Of a stretch of 64,000 nt of DNA, positions 52,020 to 61,722 are shown one piece after another; the first letter of the stretch is position 1, and each line of letters starts with the position of its first letter. The notes under the pieces were generated by a model, which was not told the DNA's origin, did no database searches, and saw nothing but the letters and a program-made list of their open reading frames with translations. Source of the DNA: Rostratula benghalensis (Eukaryota > Chordata > Aves > Charadriiformes > Rostratulidae); contig VXAI01000182.1 of the NCBI GenBank assembly GCA_013399305.1, positions 145,013 through 209,012 of the forward strand, in the 5' to 3' direction. The position numbers were made by a program, and so were the translations under genes.

Positions 52020-52170
52020 GGTATTTGGGGTTTAATTGAGCAAGTCGGTCGTGGCCCAGGGCAGGAGTGGCGCTACATGAGCAATTAAATCTGATTAGCC
52101 CGAGCCCTTTAAGCCCCAGCTGGGTGATTGATAACCGAGACCAACATTCTTCAATTGACTCGCTACATCA
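52020..52170. promoter_or_regulatory. Paired TTTAATTG/CAATTAAA homeodomain sites
   Basis: TTTAATTG at 52,031-52,038 and its exact complement CAATTAAA at 52,082-52,089 flank a 43-bp GC-richer spacer. TGATTAGCC, GATTGATAACC and TCAATTGAC sites follow within 70 bp. No coding potential is evident. A candidate short enhancer module; function not shown. Confidence 0.3.
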
Positions 52171-52370
52171 AAAAGGAGAAAGGCTTAGAGGAGAAACGCA
52201 TGGGTCCAACATGAAAAATAGCAAAGGAGCCAAGCAGATTAGATTTGCAAAGGAGCTGAGCTAACGGCGAAGGGAGCAGGGAGAACAGCCCTGGTCAGCC
52301 CATAAAATACATTCGTAAGTGTCTCCTCCTTTAAAATTCAGCCAAGGCTGCTCCCTCCCCCCAACGCCAC

Positions 52371-52389
52371 TTTTTTTTTTTTTTTTTTT
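52371..52389. repeat. Poly(T) tract, 19 nt
   Basis: T run inside a longer pyrimidine-rich segment (about 52,351-52,402). Confidence 0.95.
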
Positions 52390-52619
52390 CCTCCTTCCCC
52401 TTCAAGAGGCTAAAGTGACCCGAGCTGGATCGAGAATGGGCAAAGGCGGCAGAGCTCGGTTTTTAACACCCCTCAGCCCTCGGAGCTGAGCTCCATCCAT
52501 AAAGCTGTCGTCTGTTTGTTAGTGTGTTTGTCTGCTCCGTCATTACACTTTTTACCCAGTAGTTTAAGAAAATAAACTGGCAGGGAGAACAGGAGTGAGT
52601 AACCCCCATTTATCAAGCT

Positions 52620-53320
52620 GATGGATGTCCCGCGTCTCCCTTTGTGGGGGGGAGCCGTGGTCCGCCGCGGGGAGAGGGGTGTCCCTGCCCGCAGCATCCT
52701 CCTGCCAATGCACCCGGGAGAAGCGGTTCCCGCTGGGGACGGGGGGAGGTTGGGGACATCGGCGGGGGGGACATGGATGCTCCGAAGTTCAAGTCACCGC
52801 CTTGGGAGATGTCGCAGCGTTGGTCTTCTCAGCCGCTGAGCTGTCTGGTGCTTCGTGAAGTAGCCCTGCTAAGTTCTCGGGTGCAGCTACGGAGAAGCAC
52901 CCCGAAGCAGACCAGTTTTGTGCTTGGCACCAGAGATAGAGGGGCGGGGGGGGGGAATGTGCAGGCAGCTCCCGGATCCGCCGAGCCTCCGCGGTGCCAG
53001 ACCCCAGGGATCCCGCCTTACGCGCGGAGCCACCGCGCCGGCACCGCCCGCCTCATCCTCAATTAGAGCCAAGGCGAGTTGACTGGAGAAATCAAAGGGA
53101 GGGGAGAAGGACGAGGGGGAAACCCCCCCGGGGGGCGGGGAGGGGTAGCGCGGACCCCGCAGGGCATCGCTCGGGGCCGGGGCGGGCGCCGCCGGCTCTG
53201 CGGGGCGCGGGGTGCCACCCCCGCCGGGGCACCGCGGGGCCGGGGAGGCTCCGAGGGCGCTCCCCTCCTGCCGGCCGACTTTCCCCTCGGATCAAAACAG
53301 CTTGAAAGCAGCAGAAATCA
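52620..53320. promoter_or_regulatory. CpG-rich, G-run-dense block
   Basis: This is the most GC-rich stretch of the window. It has dense CG dinucleotides around 52,975-53,290 and long G runs, for example at 52,941-52,955 and 53,130-53,145, where a C7 run directly precedes a G6 run. Open frames on both strands are shadows of rare stop codons. It may act as a CpG island; no TATA box or coding exon could be tied to it. Confidence 0.5.
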
Positions 53321-53389
53321 CTGGGGAGGGGAGGAGGACGTCAGCAGGAGCTGGACTTCTGAAAACCGTTCCGCCCCATAGGCTTTAAT

Positions 53390-54300
53390 ATTAAAAACCC
53401 CCTAGGAGTCTCAGACACTGTATTAATTAGTGCAACCACCCATGAAAAGTTGGGTTTGGAACAGCATTCTTTGCCCTGTGTGAAACAGCAACCCTAATAA
53501 ACAATTGTTAACTTGGCCTATTGCCTCTGGTAAATTACACAGCATTAAAAAATAATGCTTTTCATATTAGGCAGTAATTAAAGGTTGGGACAGCTTTAAA
53601 ACAAGAGGGGGAGGGGGGGAATCAAAGAAAATATAAAAATGTTCTTTCAAGAGTTATGGGAGGCTAATAAAGTATGTCTGTTATAGTGCACCACTTTGCC
53701 CCCAGCTACAGCCAAACTGGAGCCACTGCAATTGCCTCTCAATAAGATAATGATATTCCTTTCTCTGCTATTAAAAGGCTCCCAGTGCAAACTTAAAATG
53801 ATTTATTTAATTTAAGAAATTATGAGGTGTAACTTCAAAGCGTAAGCCGTTAGTAATGGAAAACACCAGGTTGTTTAAAATTATAATAATAATTGTTTGG
53901 AATACAGTGACATCAAAGTGCTTTCATCACCAAATAAAATATAGCACAGACCCCCAAATCCAGTGGAGTTTATTGAGTAGACATTTTTTGGTGTGTTTTT
54001 ATTATTTCCTTATCAAGAGACATTATTTTAGCAGCTCCTTTTCTCAGCTTTGATGTTTTGACAGTCTTAAATTAATTTTATTGCATTTTTTTGGCTCGGA
54101 GATGGGAGATTATTCTGACTGCTTATTTTTCATTATGACTTTTTTGTTTTCAAGAACCGGTTTGTTATTTAACACAGCACCTTGATAAGCGCAGTTGAAA
54201 TGAATTGGCCATTACAGGTCATTAAAAAGCAAAGAATTCTGTTTTCAAGCAATCCATTACACGTCTGGGAAAATATTCCTACTTAAAACAAACTTTGAGT
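53390..54300. promoter_or_regulatory. Homeodomain-site-dense AT-rich block (candidate enhancer)
   Basis: In the first 250 bp there are about a dozen TAAT/ATTA cores, including ATTAATTAG near 53,422 and GTAATTAAAGG near 53,575. The rest carries GATA-like sites (AAGATAATGATA near 53,743, CTTGATAAGC near 54,181) and an AACCGGTT Grainyhead-like site near 54,156. It has no repeat signature and no credible reading frame, and it abuts the CpG-rich block on its left. Confidence 0.35.
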
Positions 54301-54579
54301 TGAACGCTGGCATAATCAGTTTAATAAAACGGGTAGCGCATACTTTTAAGGAACATGTTGTTTTTTTTTCTTTACGAGATTCTTGCTTGTTCAAAACACA
54401 GCAATCTAAGAAATACATATACAGAACATTTCGCCAAAAAAAGAGACCTGTCTTTACAGTAAGACTATCACAGAATGTTTTTAATTTCCTTAAACAGTGT
54501 TATAAAACATTAATCGTACATGCATTGCTTGAGATTTTTCCTTCGCAAGGAAAGCAGAATTATTCCAATCCCCTTTAGG

Positions 54580-54598
54580 AAAAAAAAAAAAAAAAAAA
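54580..54598. repeat. Poly(A) tract, 19 nt
   Basis: Uninterrupted A run just right of the AT-rich candidate enhancer block. Confidence 0.95.
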
Positions 54599-55027
54599 GT
54601 AGCAAGCATTTTAAAATATACTGCAGTTGCAGCTTTATAGACCGGTATTTCCACTAAAACAGCAGGGACAGAATTGCTCTGGTGTTAAAAGACTGAAATA
54701 TAATGGATGGAAAGATTTTTATTCCTTTCGTGCAACCAGTTGGGAACTGCTGGTAGCACCCGCCAAATGCCTCATGGATTACGGTGGGAAACACGCATCG
54801 AGGGACTAAGGGAGTCAAACTCAAACCAAAACAAAAAAGTTCAACAAACAAAAAAAGACCCCAAAGTCACCCCCTCTCCGCGGTGGTGTCCGGCACCGAC
54901 AAGGAGCGTGAACCTTGTCTCAGTTCGTTCTTGGGTTTCCCAGTGCGGAGATGAGCTATGCAGATTCCCTGAGACCCTTTAATGCTTTTCGCTGGAAAAA
55001 TATCCCTCCCGCCTCTGGTCTGGGAGG

Positions 55028-55120
55028 GGAAAAAAAACCCCAAAACCCAACCCAAACAAACAAACAAAAAAAAAGGAAAAAAAAAAAAAACCCACCAAAA
55101 ACCAACAGAAACCCAACCTC
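55028..55120. repeat. A/C-rich low-complexity tract
   Basis: Runs of A interspersed with CCC/CCCC and (CAAA)n. The complement is G/T-rich with three closely spaced G runs. Confidence 0.85.
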
Positions 55121-55479
55121 CCCAAACGGAATAACCGCTATGGATTTTCTTTTGCGAGAGAGAGTTCCAACGCAAAGAAGGTGGGCACTGCCGAAAGTAG
55201 ATTAACTTCGATAAATGGCCCCCGGAAAACGCTATTAAAAATCTCCGTGGTGGTTATCGATCGCAGGCACGAGAGAAATACAGTCACACTGCGGGGAGCG
55301 GGGGTATGAGGGGGAGAGTGTTGTTTTTTGTTTGCTTGTGGATAATTTTTCCCCATTTATTTATTTAAGTAAAAAGATACACTTTAGTATGGGGGGATAA
55401 TAAAAAGGGGAAAAGAAGAGGGGGGGAAAATATACTTTGGAAAAAGCAAAATGGTGACTCTTCCATCAGAACAGCCCTG

Positions 55480-56250
55480 AGGTCGGATCCACCGCAGCTG
55501 CACCGCGGGCTCTCCGGCTACTTGCGCGGGAGGTGCGCGCAGCCGGGGAGGGAGCGGATGGCTCGGAGCCTCCTCCCGCAGCCCGGGGGGTAGCGCGGGG
55601 GACAGGATAGGTAGGCGTTTTGCCATCCACCCTCTGTGCCCTGCGTGGGGTCCCCTCCTCCTGCCGTGCTTGTCCAGCACTCACCCCAAAATATCCTGCC
55701 GAGCCCCAGGTGTGCGCTAATGGGGCATCGGGGTGCCTGTGGCATTTCTGTGGCGAGACGCACTGACGCTGTGTAGAAATCTGCAACGCACAGCTCGCCC
55801 CCATCGAGTGAACACGTACCCCTGCGGTGTATGAGTGCGTGTAAATCCCCGCTGCGGGGCTGCCGGCCTGGAGGAGCCCCGCAGAGGGGCTGGGAGAGGG
55901 ATGCAGTTGCGGGAGGGATGACGTTGCGGGAAGGACTCCTCTTGTCACCCAGCTCTGCCAGGCCTGGAGGTGTTGGCTGCACCTCCCGGACAAGCAGGTG
56001 TCCGCTCCTGCGCGGAACCCCCGGGGCCGGGAGCTGGTGCCCAGCCGGGAACAGCTTCATCCATGCCCGACCGGAGGGGCCGGGGTCCTCCCGGGTCGCC
56101 GCCGCCGCCGCCGCCGCCCCGCCGAGCTGGGTGCCCGCCGCCCCCGGTCTCGCAGGGAGGCTCCCGGCGGAGATCAGACCCCGGCGCTTTCGGGCACGCC
56201 GGCTCACAGACGCGCCGCAGCCGGCGAGTTTTCCTCCTTCCCTATAAAAT
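55480..56250. promoter_or_regulatory. CpG-rich block with a GCC trinucleotide run
   Basis: This is a strongly GC-rich, CpG-dense block with a (GCC)n run near 56,097-56,118. Both strands carry long open frames (the longest is 251 codons on the minus strand, 55,518-56,273), which is expected when stop codons are rare in GC-rich DNA. None resembles a known protein. A CpG island that could mark a promoter is the conservative reading. Confidence 0.5.
56243..56250 (+). promoter_or_regulatory. Candidate TATA box at the right edge of a CpG-rich block
   Basis: TATAAAAT sits immediately after a roughly 760-bp CpG-rich block. Some 25-35 bp downstream would be the start site (about 56,272-56,280). A splice-donor-like AG/GTAATG follows at 56,320-56,327, so a short first exon is conceivable. 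This arrangement is suggestive of a plus-strand promoter, antisense to MSX2, but TATA-like strings arise often by chance. Confidence 0.3.
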
Positions 56251-56459
56251 GCAGGAATTCCGGGGTTTGACAAGGCAAAGTGACAACATGAAATGCAGGC
56301 TCCGAGCGCCCGTGGCTTTAGGTAATGAACGCTTGGCCGTAGCGAGTCAGAAAGCCCATTCCTAACTGTTTATGTCAACAAATCCATACGTCGTGAATTA
56401 AAGTCCCGGGAGAGCTGGGCTGTGCCCGGCTGGCCTGAGCCGCTGTTCAGCAAGTCGGG

Positions 56460-57000
56460 ATTTTAAGGATCGGGATAATTTATCGCGTTGTTTTTAATGT
56501 TTATTATTTATTGCCCTAATTATTTTTCACTTTCTATTGGAAATTTAAAATATATAGATGTACCTGGAACAGATGCCAACTCCTTTCAGTCTCACTCAAC
56601 TTCTAATCATCGCATCTGCTTTGTGTCAGAAAATACTTTGGGAACAATTTAACTTTGCATTAAAATAACTAATTAAAGCCACACCTCCACAGCCTCTTGC
56701 GAAAGTGGAGGAGGAATTTCAGTAAGTGCATCGCTTTTAATGGTAGCATTCTGATTTCCCTGCCTTGCTGTAATTTATTCAGTTACAGATCTGCCTGCGG
56801 GGCAGCTCCCATTAGGCCGATGATGAAGTCTCATGAGTAAAGCTTGACACCTCCCTCCTAATAAAATATAATACTCAATTAACTCGGCCTTTCTGAAGGC
56901 TTTAATTGGAACAAGTTAATAATGGGCGCAGGGTGAATTGTCATGCCATCCGCAAGCTCGGGGAAGGTGTCACAGATCCGTCCTGCCTTTCCCATAGCAG
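56460..57000. promoter_or_regulatory. Homeodomain-site-dense AT-rich block (candidate enhancer)
   Basis: TAAT/ATTA cores are frequent, including CTAATTA, CTAATTAAAG and an inverted pair CAATTAA (56,876-56,882) and TTAATTG (56,902-56,908). The block is embedded between two CpG-rich blocks and has no open frame of note. Its non-repetitive, motif-dense texture is typical of conserved developmental enhancers. Conservation is not testable here. Confidence 0.35.
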
Positions 57001-57209
57001 AGGTTGTAACCGAGATTTGGAAGCTTTTCCTTCAACACCCTTGTGTTCTGCAATAAATCTGTATCCATTTAAGGATCTATCATAACACACACAAAGCTCC
57101 TGCGCTCAAAGAATTTCCAGCGAAAAGATTTAGCTGTAATCCTTGACACAGCTGATTTATTCTGAAGGTTAAAAAATACCGCTGGTTTATTTACAACCGG
57201 CCCAGCCCA

Positions 57210-58080
57210 GCTAAGAAAGCACTCGGGACAATCGGCCGGGGAAGGATCGGGGCGAGGGGGACTTCATCCTGCCCTGGAGTTAGGGGGGAAAAGCTTCAGA
57301 AAGAGGGAGCCCGAGAAAGAAGCGGTTGCCTCCGGTTTTTATGCGGCAGTAAATACTAATTTGAAAAGTCTGCATGGAGATTAGATTCCCTCAGCTTTGT
57401 TCCCTACAGTTGCGAAGCGGGAAGGTTAAAAGGGTTGGGTTGGGTTTTTTGGGTTGGTTTTTTTGGGGTTTTTTTTCGGAGTCGGGAGGGAGAGGGTGAA
57501 CAAGGCAGGATCTGCCAAGCCCTGAGTTCCCCGAGCCGCTAACCCAGCCCGCAGACCCCTCCTCACAGCCCAGCTCAGGAAGGGTTTTCACCCCCCTGGT
57601 CTTTTCCTTCTCGCACAGCCGAGGCCCGATCCGGCAGGGTGCTGAGCGCCGCTTCCCCGGTCCCTACGGAGGCAGGCGGGCAACGAGGTGGTGGCTCGGG
57701 GGTCGAGGTGGGGGAAGAAGGGGGCCGGCCGGCGACTCCCCGGGTTTCTCCCCTCAGGGAAGCCCGAAGCGCTGCCGAGGTGGCCCTGACTTCCCGGGTA
57801 CCCCTCTTATCTGTGCAAACCCGAACCCCCCTCGCCAGCAAGGCCAGGGGCGGGTGGTCCAGCATCTGATCTCCGGGCAGCACACAAGAGCATCTCTTGA
57901 GGGAAGCTGCCCGAAAACTAGGGGACAGGCTGACGGCACACGGGAGCACTGAAACGCAGCGGTACGGAGGTACTGCGGGGTCCCTGCCACGTCTTACCTG
58001 CACAAAATTACCCCAAACTACTGCGGGGGTCGAAATTGGCCTCCACTAAAGCACAGATTCGAGGTCACTGGAAACGCGAG
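57210..58080. promoter_or_regulatory. CpG-rich block in the MSX2 3' flank
   Basis: This segment is GC-rich with frequent CG dinucleotides, unlike the AT-rich desert to the left, and includes a four-run G-quadruplex motif at 57,432-57,453. Open frames on both strands overlap and match nothing I recognise. It lies 2.0-2.9 kb downstream of the predicted MSX2 transcript end. It may be a CpG island or a promoter/enhancer of an unannotated transcript; no function can be assigned. Confidence 0.5.
57432..57453 (+). other. G-quadruplex motif
   Basis: Four GGG runs at 57,432-434, 437-439, 442-444 and 451-453 with loops of 2, 2 and 6 nt, all T. A further GGGG lies at 57,465-57,468. It fits the standard G3+N1-7 pattern on the plus strand and lies within a CpG-rich block. 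Confidence 0.7.
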
Positions 58081-59589
58081 TTGGAAGGGGAGTCCTGAGC
58101 AAAACAGAAAGGCACACGAGCAAAGAAAAGTGATGGAAACATCACCGGAGTATGATGTTGTAAAGAACGAAGGCGCCTAAAAGCGGTCGTTAAAAACAAG
58201 GAAACCTCATAAAAGGTTTGGCTTTCGACTTCGAATTGTTGACTTCCAATTCACCTTCATGTGCTGCGAATTTGGCTTTAATTCAGATTCAGAAAGGGGA
58301 AATAATCATAAAGGCAACCCAAACATTCCTTTGAACTTGACCCAGCGGTGCAAAACACACACGGAGAGAGAAGTTACCTTTTAAAGAACTCCAAACACTC
58401 ACAGACCCACACGCGATTAAACATGTTTTTTCTTTTTTAATTTAATTCGAAATAAGAGATAAGAAATAATAAATCTTCAATAAAATATATAAAATTGTAC
58501 AAGGCATCCCTTTCAAAGGGACTTTCCTATAATGGAAGATTGAGGGTGAGGGGAAAGGAGAAGGGAAGTTCATCTGTAGCGAGTCCCAGGCAGCGACAGT
58601 GCCTGGGTCAAAACAAACCAAAACCAGCAAAACCTCGTGGCTTTTTTTTTTTTTTTTTTTTTTTTTTTCCTTTTTACTGCTTTTTTGTGTCTTTCTGTGT
58701 TCCTCAACAGCATGCCAAGAAAATAAATCCAGGAGAAGCTCTGCCTTCTGTGCTCCGCAGCCTTTGGAGTAACTTTCTCACAAAGTTTAGCAATAGTAAT
58801 ATATATAATACAAGAGTTACAAGGAGAAACCGGGGGAAGATGCTGCCAGTGCTCCGGGAGCTCCCAGGGGGACAGACAGGTTACGCAGTCTCTTGGCACC
58901 CCACCGTCCTCCCAGTAGGGCTGTTTGTTTGTGATACCTGGATCTCTTTTAAGAAGGGCTTGAAGCATGAGTCACTTACATTGGCATCCTTCGCAAGGGA
59001 AGGAGAGGAAGACTCTGGGGGTTCTTCTATTTAATACAGACTGTTGCAAATACTAATAGAAAAACCCAAACATCCCCCAGAAGTGTTCAACAATCCTTTG
59101 CTCACCACCATTGTGGAAACAACCCACGTCTCTTTTCCTCAGAAAGCTTCCTTCCCTCTCTCCTGGTTTTCAAAGAGCATCACAGAGCCAAGATTACCTG
59201 GCTGCAGCCAAAAATTTTTAAAGCATGCCAATAGGAAGAGATAAAGCCCAGGCTGCCTAACAACCCTCCCCTGCACGTTACCTCCCCTCACAGTGCTTTA
59301 CAAATGCTGAAGCTATTTATACAGATAAAGGATTTACAGGAGCCAAAGTTGGTAAAGCTGTTGTTCTCCTTTATGCTTTTAGGGGCCCTGGTGCTCATCG
59401 TGTTGCAAACATCTATTGATGTTTGGGTTGTAAAAAAAGCTACCTGCCCCCAGAAATGCAGGAACTCGCTGGCTCTAAACTTCACTCGGACTCTACTGGG
59501 TCTAGTTTCTATTTACACAGTGTCTCTAGGTAAGGGCTCTGCTTTCTTAAAAAAAAAAAAAGCCAAAAAAACCAAACCCCAAACAACAT
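58081..59589. other. MSX2 downstream region or distal 3' UTR
   Basis: Lies between the predicted MSX2 poly(A) site and the CpG-rich block. It could be a longer MSX2 3' UTR, since the only other minus-strand poly(A)-like signal is a weak ATTAAA near 58,436-58,446. The plus-strand frame at 58,495-59,034 crosses the 27-nt T run and is an artefact. No independent gene is visible. Confidence 0.45.
58642..58668. repeat. Poly(T) tract, 27 nt
   Basis: This is the longest homopolymer in the window. On the MSX2 sense strand it is a 27-nt A run about 1.4 kb beyond the stop codon, which could cause internal oligo-dT priming artefacts if the transcript extends that far. Confidence 0.95.
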
Positions 59590-59606
59590 AAACTTGAATA
59601 AACCTT

Positions 59607-59612
59607 TTTATT
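59607..59612 (-). terminator. MSX2: Candidate poly(A) signal AATAAA for MSX2 (preferred)
   Basis: The minus strand reads AATAAA here, 486 nt after the stop codon. The next 20-60 nt in the transcript sense are rich in T and GT (TTGTTTGGGG and a long T run), as expected for a downstream cleavage element. That makes it a better candidate than the upstream copy at 59,766-59,771. It was not checked against transcript ends. Confidence 0.55.
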
Positions 59613-59765
59613 TCCCTCCCCCCTGCCCCTGTATTAAGCGATGACACTTGAGAGTGTGGGTTTAGGACATGCACCCCTCTTACTTTCAAGATGTTGGGCA
59701 CCATCGTGAAGGTGTCAGGAAATCTCTGCCTCCATAAGATGATATTGCTTTTTCACCTGTTCTCT

Positions 59766-59771
59766 TTTATT
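59766..59771 (-). terminator. MSX2: Alternative proximal poly(A) signal AATAAA for MSX2
   Basis: A second minus-strand AATAAA lies about 327 nt after the MSX2 stop. The downstream sequence lacks a strong GT/T-rich element, so use is less certain. If used it would give a shorter 3' UTR isoform. Confidence 0.35.
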
Positions 59772-60097
59772 CTAGTTTTATGTGCACTGTATAAAACCCC
59801 TACATTTGCTCAATTTTTTTTCTCTTTTTTTTTCTGATTTTTTTTTTTGGTTGGTTGGTTTTATATATTTTTTTTCTTTGAGGATCAGACTCTGAGCGCT
59901 CAGAGCACTCTCAGAAGACACCCAACCCATAGCATACAGGATGCCTTGCTTTGCTAACGCAATCTCCCGTACACTCAGGCTGGCAGATAGAAGCGTGCAG
60001 AAAGAACGGCCAGTACTGGTTTGGGTACTGCCTTCTCAGGGTTGGACATGATCCACCAGGAAGTCTGTCTCACTGTCGCTTTGTCTTTCTGATCTTC

Positions 60098-60550
<453 letters not shown>

Positions 60551-61697
60551 CAAAAGCAGGGAGACCTGTGTGCTTTGCAGAGAGATGCTGCAGCTGAGAG
60601 GGCCGGGGCGGGAAGGGAAGAGTACGTGAAAGGAGAGTCCCGCCACGTGATACTCTCAAATCGAGGGATCCTTTTGCAAGTGGCCCTTGAAATCTTTTTC
60701 TGGTCAAACTTTTATTCACAGGATTTCAGCAGACGTCTCGGGAAGTGAAATTTCGCCTCGGTGATTTCAAAGGGACAGCTTGTAGGCAAATGGCACAAAG
60801 GATTCACAGATACACACAGCAGACCCCTTTAGGAGTCACATCATAGTGGTCTAGAGCCCGCAGAACAGCTGTCTTGGTAGTTGTAGGACTGGGGGAATAA
60901 CCTCAGCAAAGAAAAGGACAAACAGGGGATTCACACAAGGACAGTGCTGCAAGAGACAAGCCCAGCGCAGCCCCACTCCAGGATTTCTCCAAGAGCAAGA
61001 AGCCAACCCTATCTTTTTTCCTGAGAGCTGAAGAAGTGGGTCTGATAATTTTTGTAGTTTAGATAATTGGGCATTTTTCTTTATGTCTCTTCTTCAAGAG
61101 CAAGTTTTTCCTCTGCTTAGTAACTTTTCAAGGGCCATTTTCTGTTTTTCAACAAGTATTAAAAAACAAAACAAAATAAAAACAAAACCAACAAAAAGAA
61201 GGAAGCAGCAGCGAACTTTTCACTCGACTTTCAGCTTTTATGACATTTGTCAATTAAACCCCCCTCAAAACAGAGCTGCAGCATCTATAGCCAGTTTGAG
61301 TCAAGAAATCTACTACCTCTTGTGCTTGCTTTATAACCCTCAGCAGGTTTAGACAACATGTGCCTGGGATGGCACATCGCTGACTTGTCTTTAGATTCAT
61401 TTTCCATTTCACTAATAATTTTGCAATCTAAAGAATGATTAAAAAAACCTGCGGCTGGCTTCAAAAGCTTAGCGATTTGGCTGTGTTTCGGCTCATTCCC
61501 GGGGCATATTGACAAGCCACCCTGGCTCCCAAGCTTGATACAGCAAATGACACATAGGCTCCTCTTAAGAGGTTGCTGAATTTTGTACACGCTGTAGTGT
61601 CTGCCCCAAATGCGTGTCAGCATTTGAACGTCGTGTTTTCTGGACCCCTTTCACTTTCTTATTTTATATCTTAAAATAAGCTGATCCACGAAACTGG

Positions 61698-61722
61698 TTT
61701 AATTGCATATCATGCAATTAAA
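61698..61722. promoter_or_regulatory. Perfect 11-3-11 inverted repeat of TAATTG/ATGCAAT-type sites in MSX2 intron 1
   Basis: The left arm is TTTAATTGCAT (61,698-61,708), the spacer ATC, and the right arm ATGCAATTAAA (61,712-61,722), with no mismatch. Each arm contains TAATTG, the preferred MSX homeodomain core, overlapping a POU/C-EBP-like TTGCAT/ATGCAA half. The position 1.2 kb upstream of the homeobox exon makes it a candidate autoregulatory or cooperative homeodomain-dimer site. Binding is inferred only. Confidence 0.4.

Larger units (their letters stand above)
59590..60097 (-). other. MSX2: MSX2 3' untranslated region (proximal extent)
   Basis: This is transcribed sequence after the MSX2 stop codon, running to the better supported poly(A) signal at 59,607-59,612. 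It includes a long T-rich plus-strand segment (about 59,817-59,878), which is A-rich in the RNA. The end is inferred from the signal, not observed. The human MSX2 3' UTR is longer (over 1 kb as I recall), so a more distal end below 59.0 kb is possible. Confidence 0.6.

Noticed and set aside
53123..53145. Strict G-quadruplex at the C7-G6 junction
   Set aside because: Only three usable G runs have loops of seven or fewer, so the standard four-run pattern is not met.
52644..53305. Overlapping plus-strand frames of 100-140 codons in CpG-rich DNA
   Set aside because: All reading frames are open here because stop codons are rare in GC-rich sequence; no conserved motif.
58495..59034. 179-codon plus-strand open frame downstream of MSX2
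   Set aside because: Crosses the 27-nt T run as polyphenylalanine and lies antisense to a possible MSX2 3' UTR.
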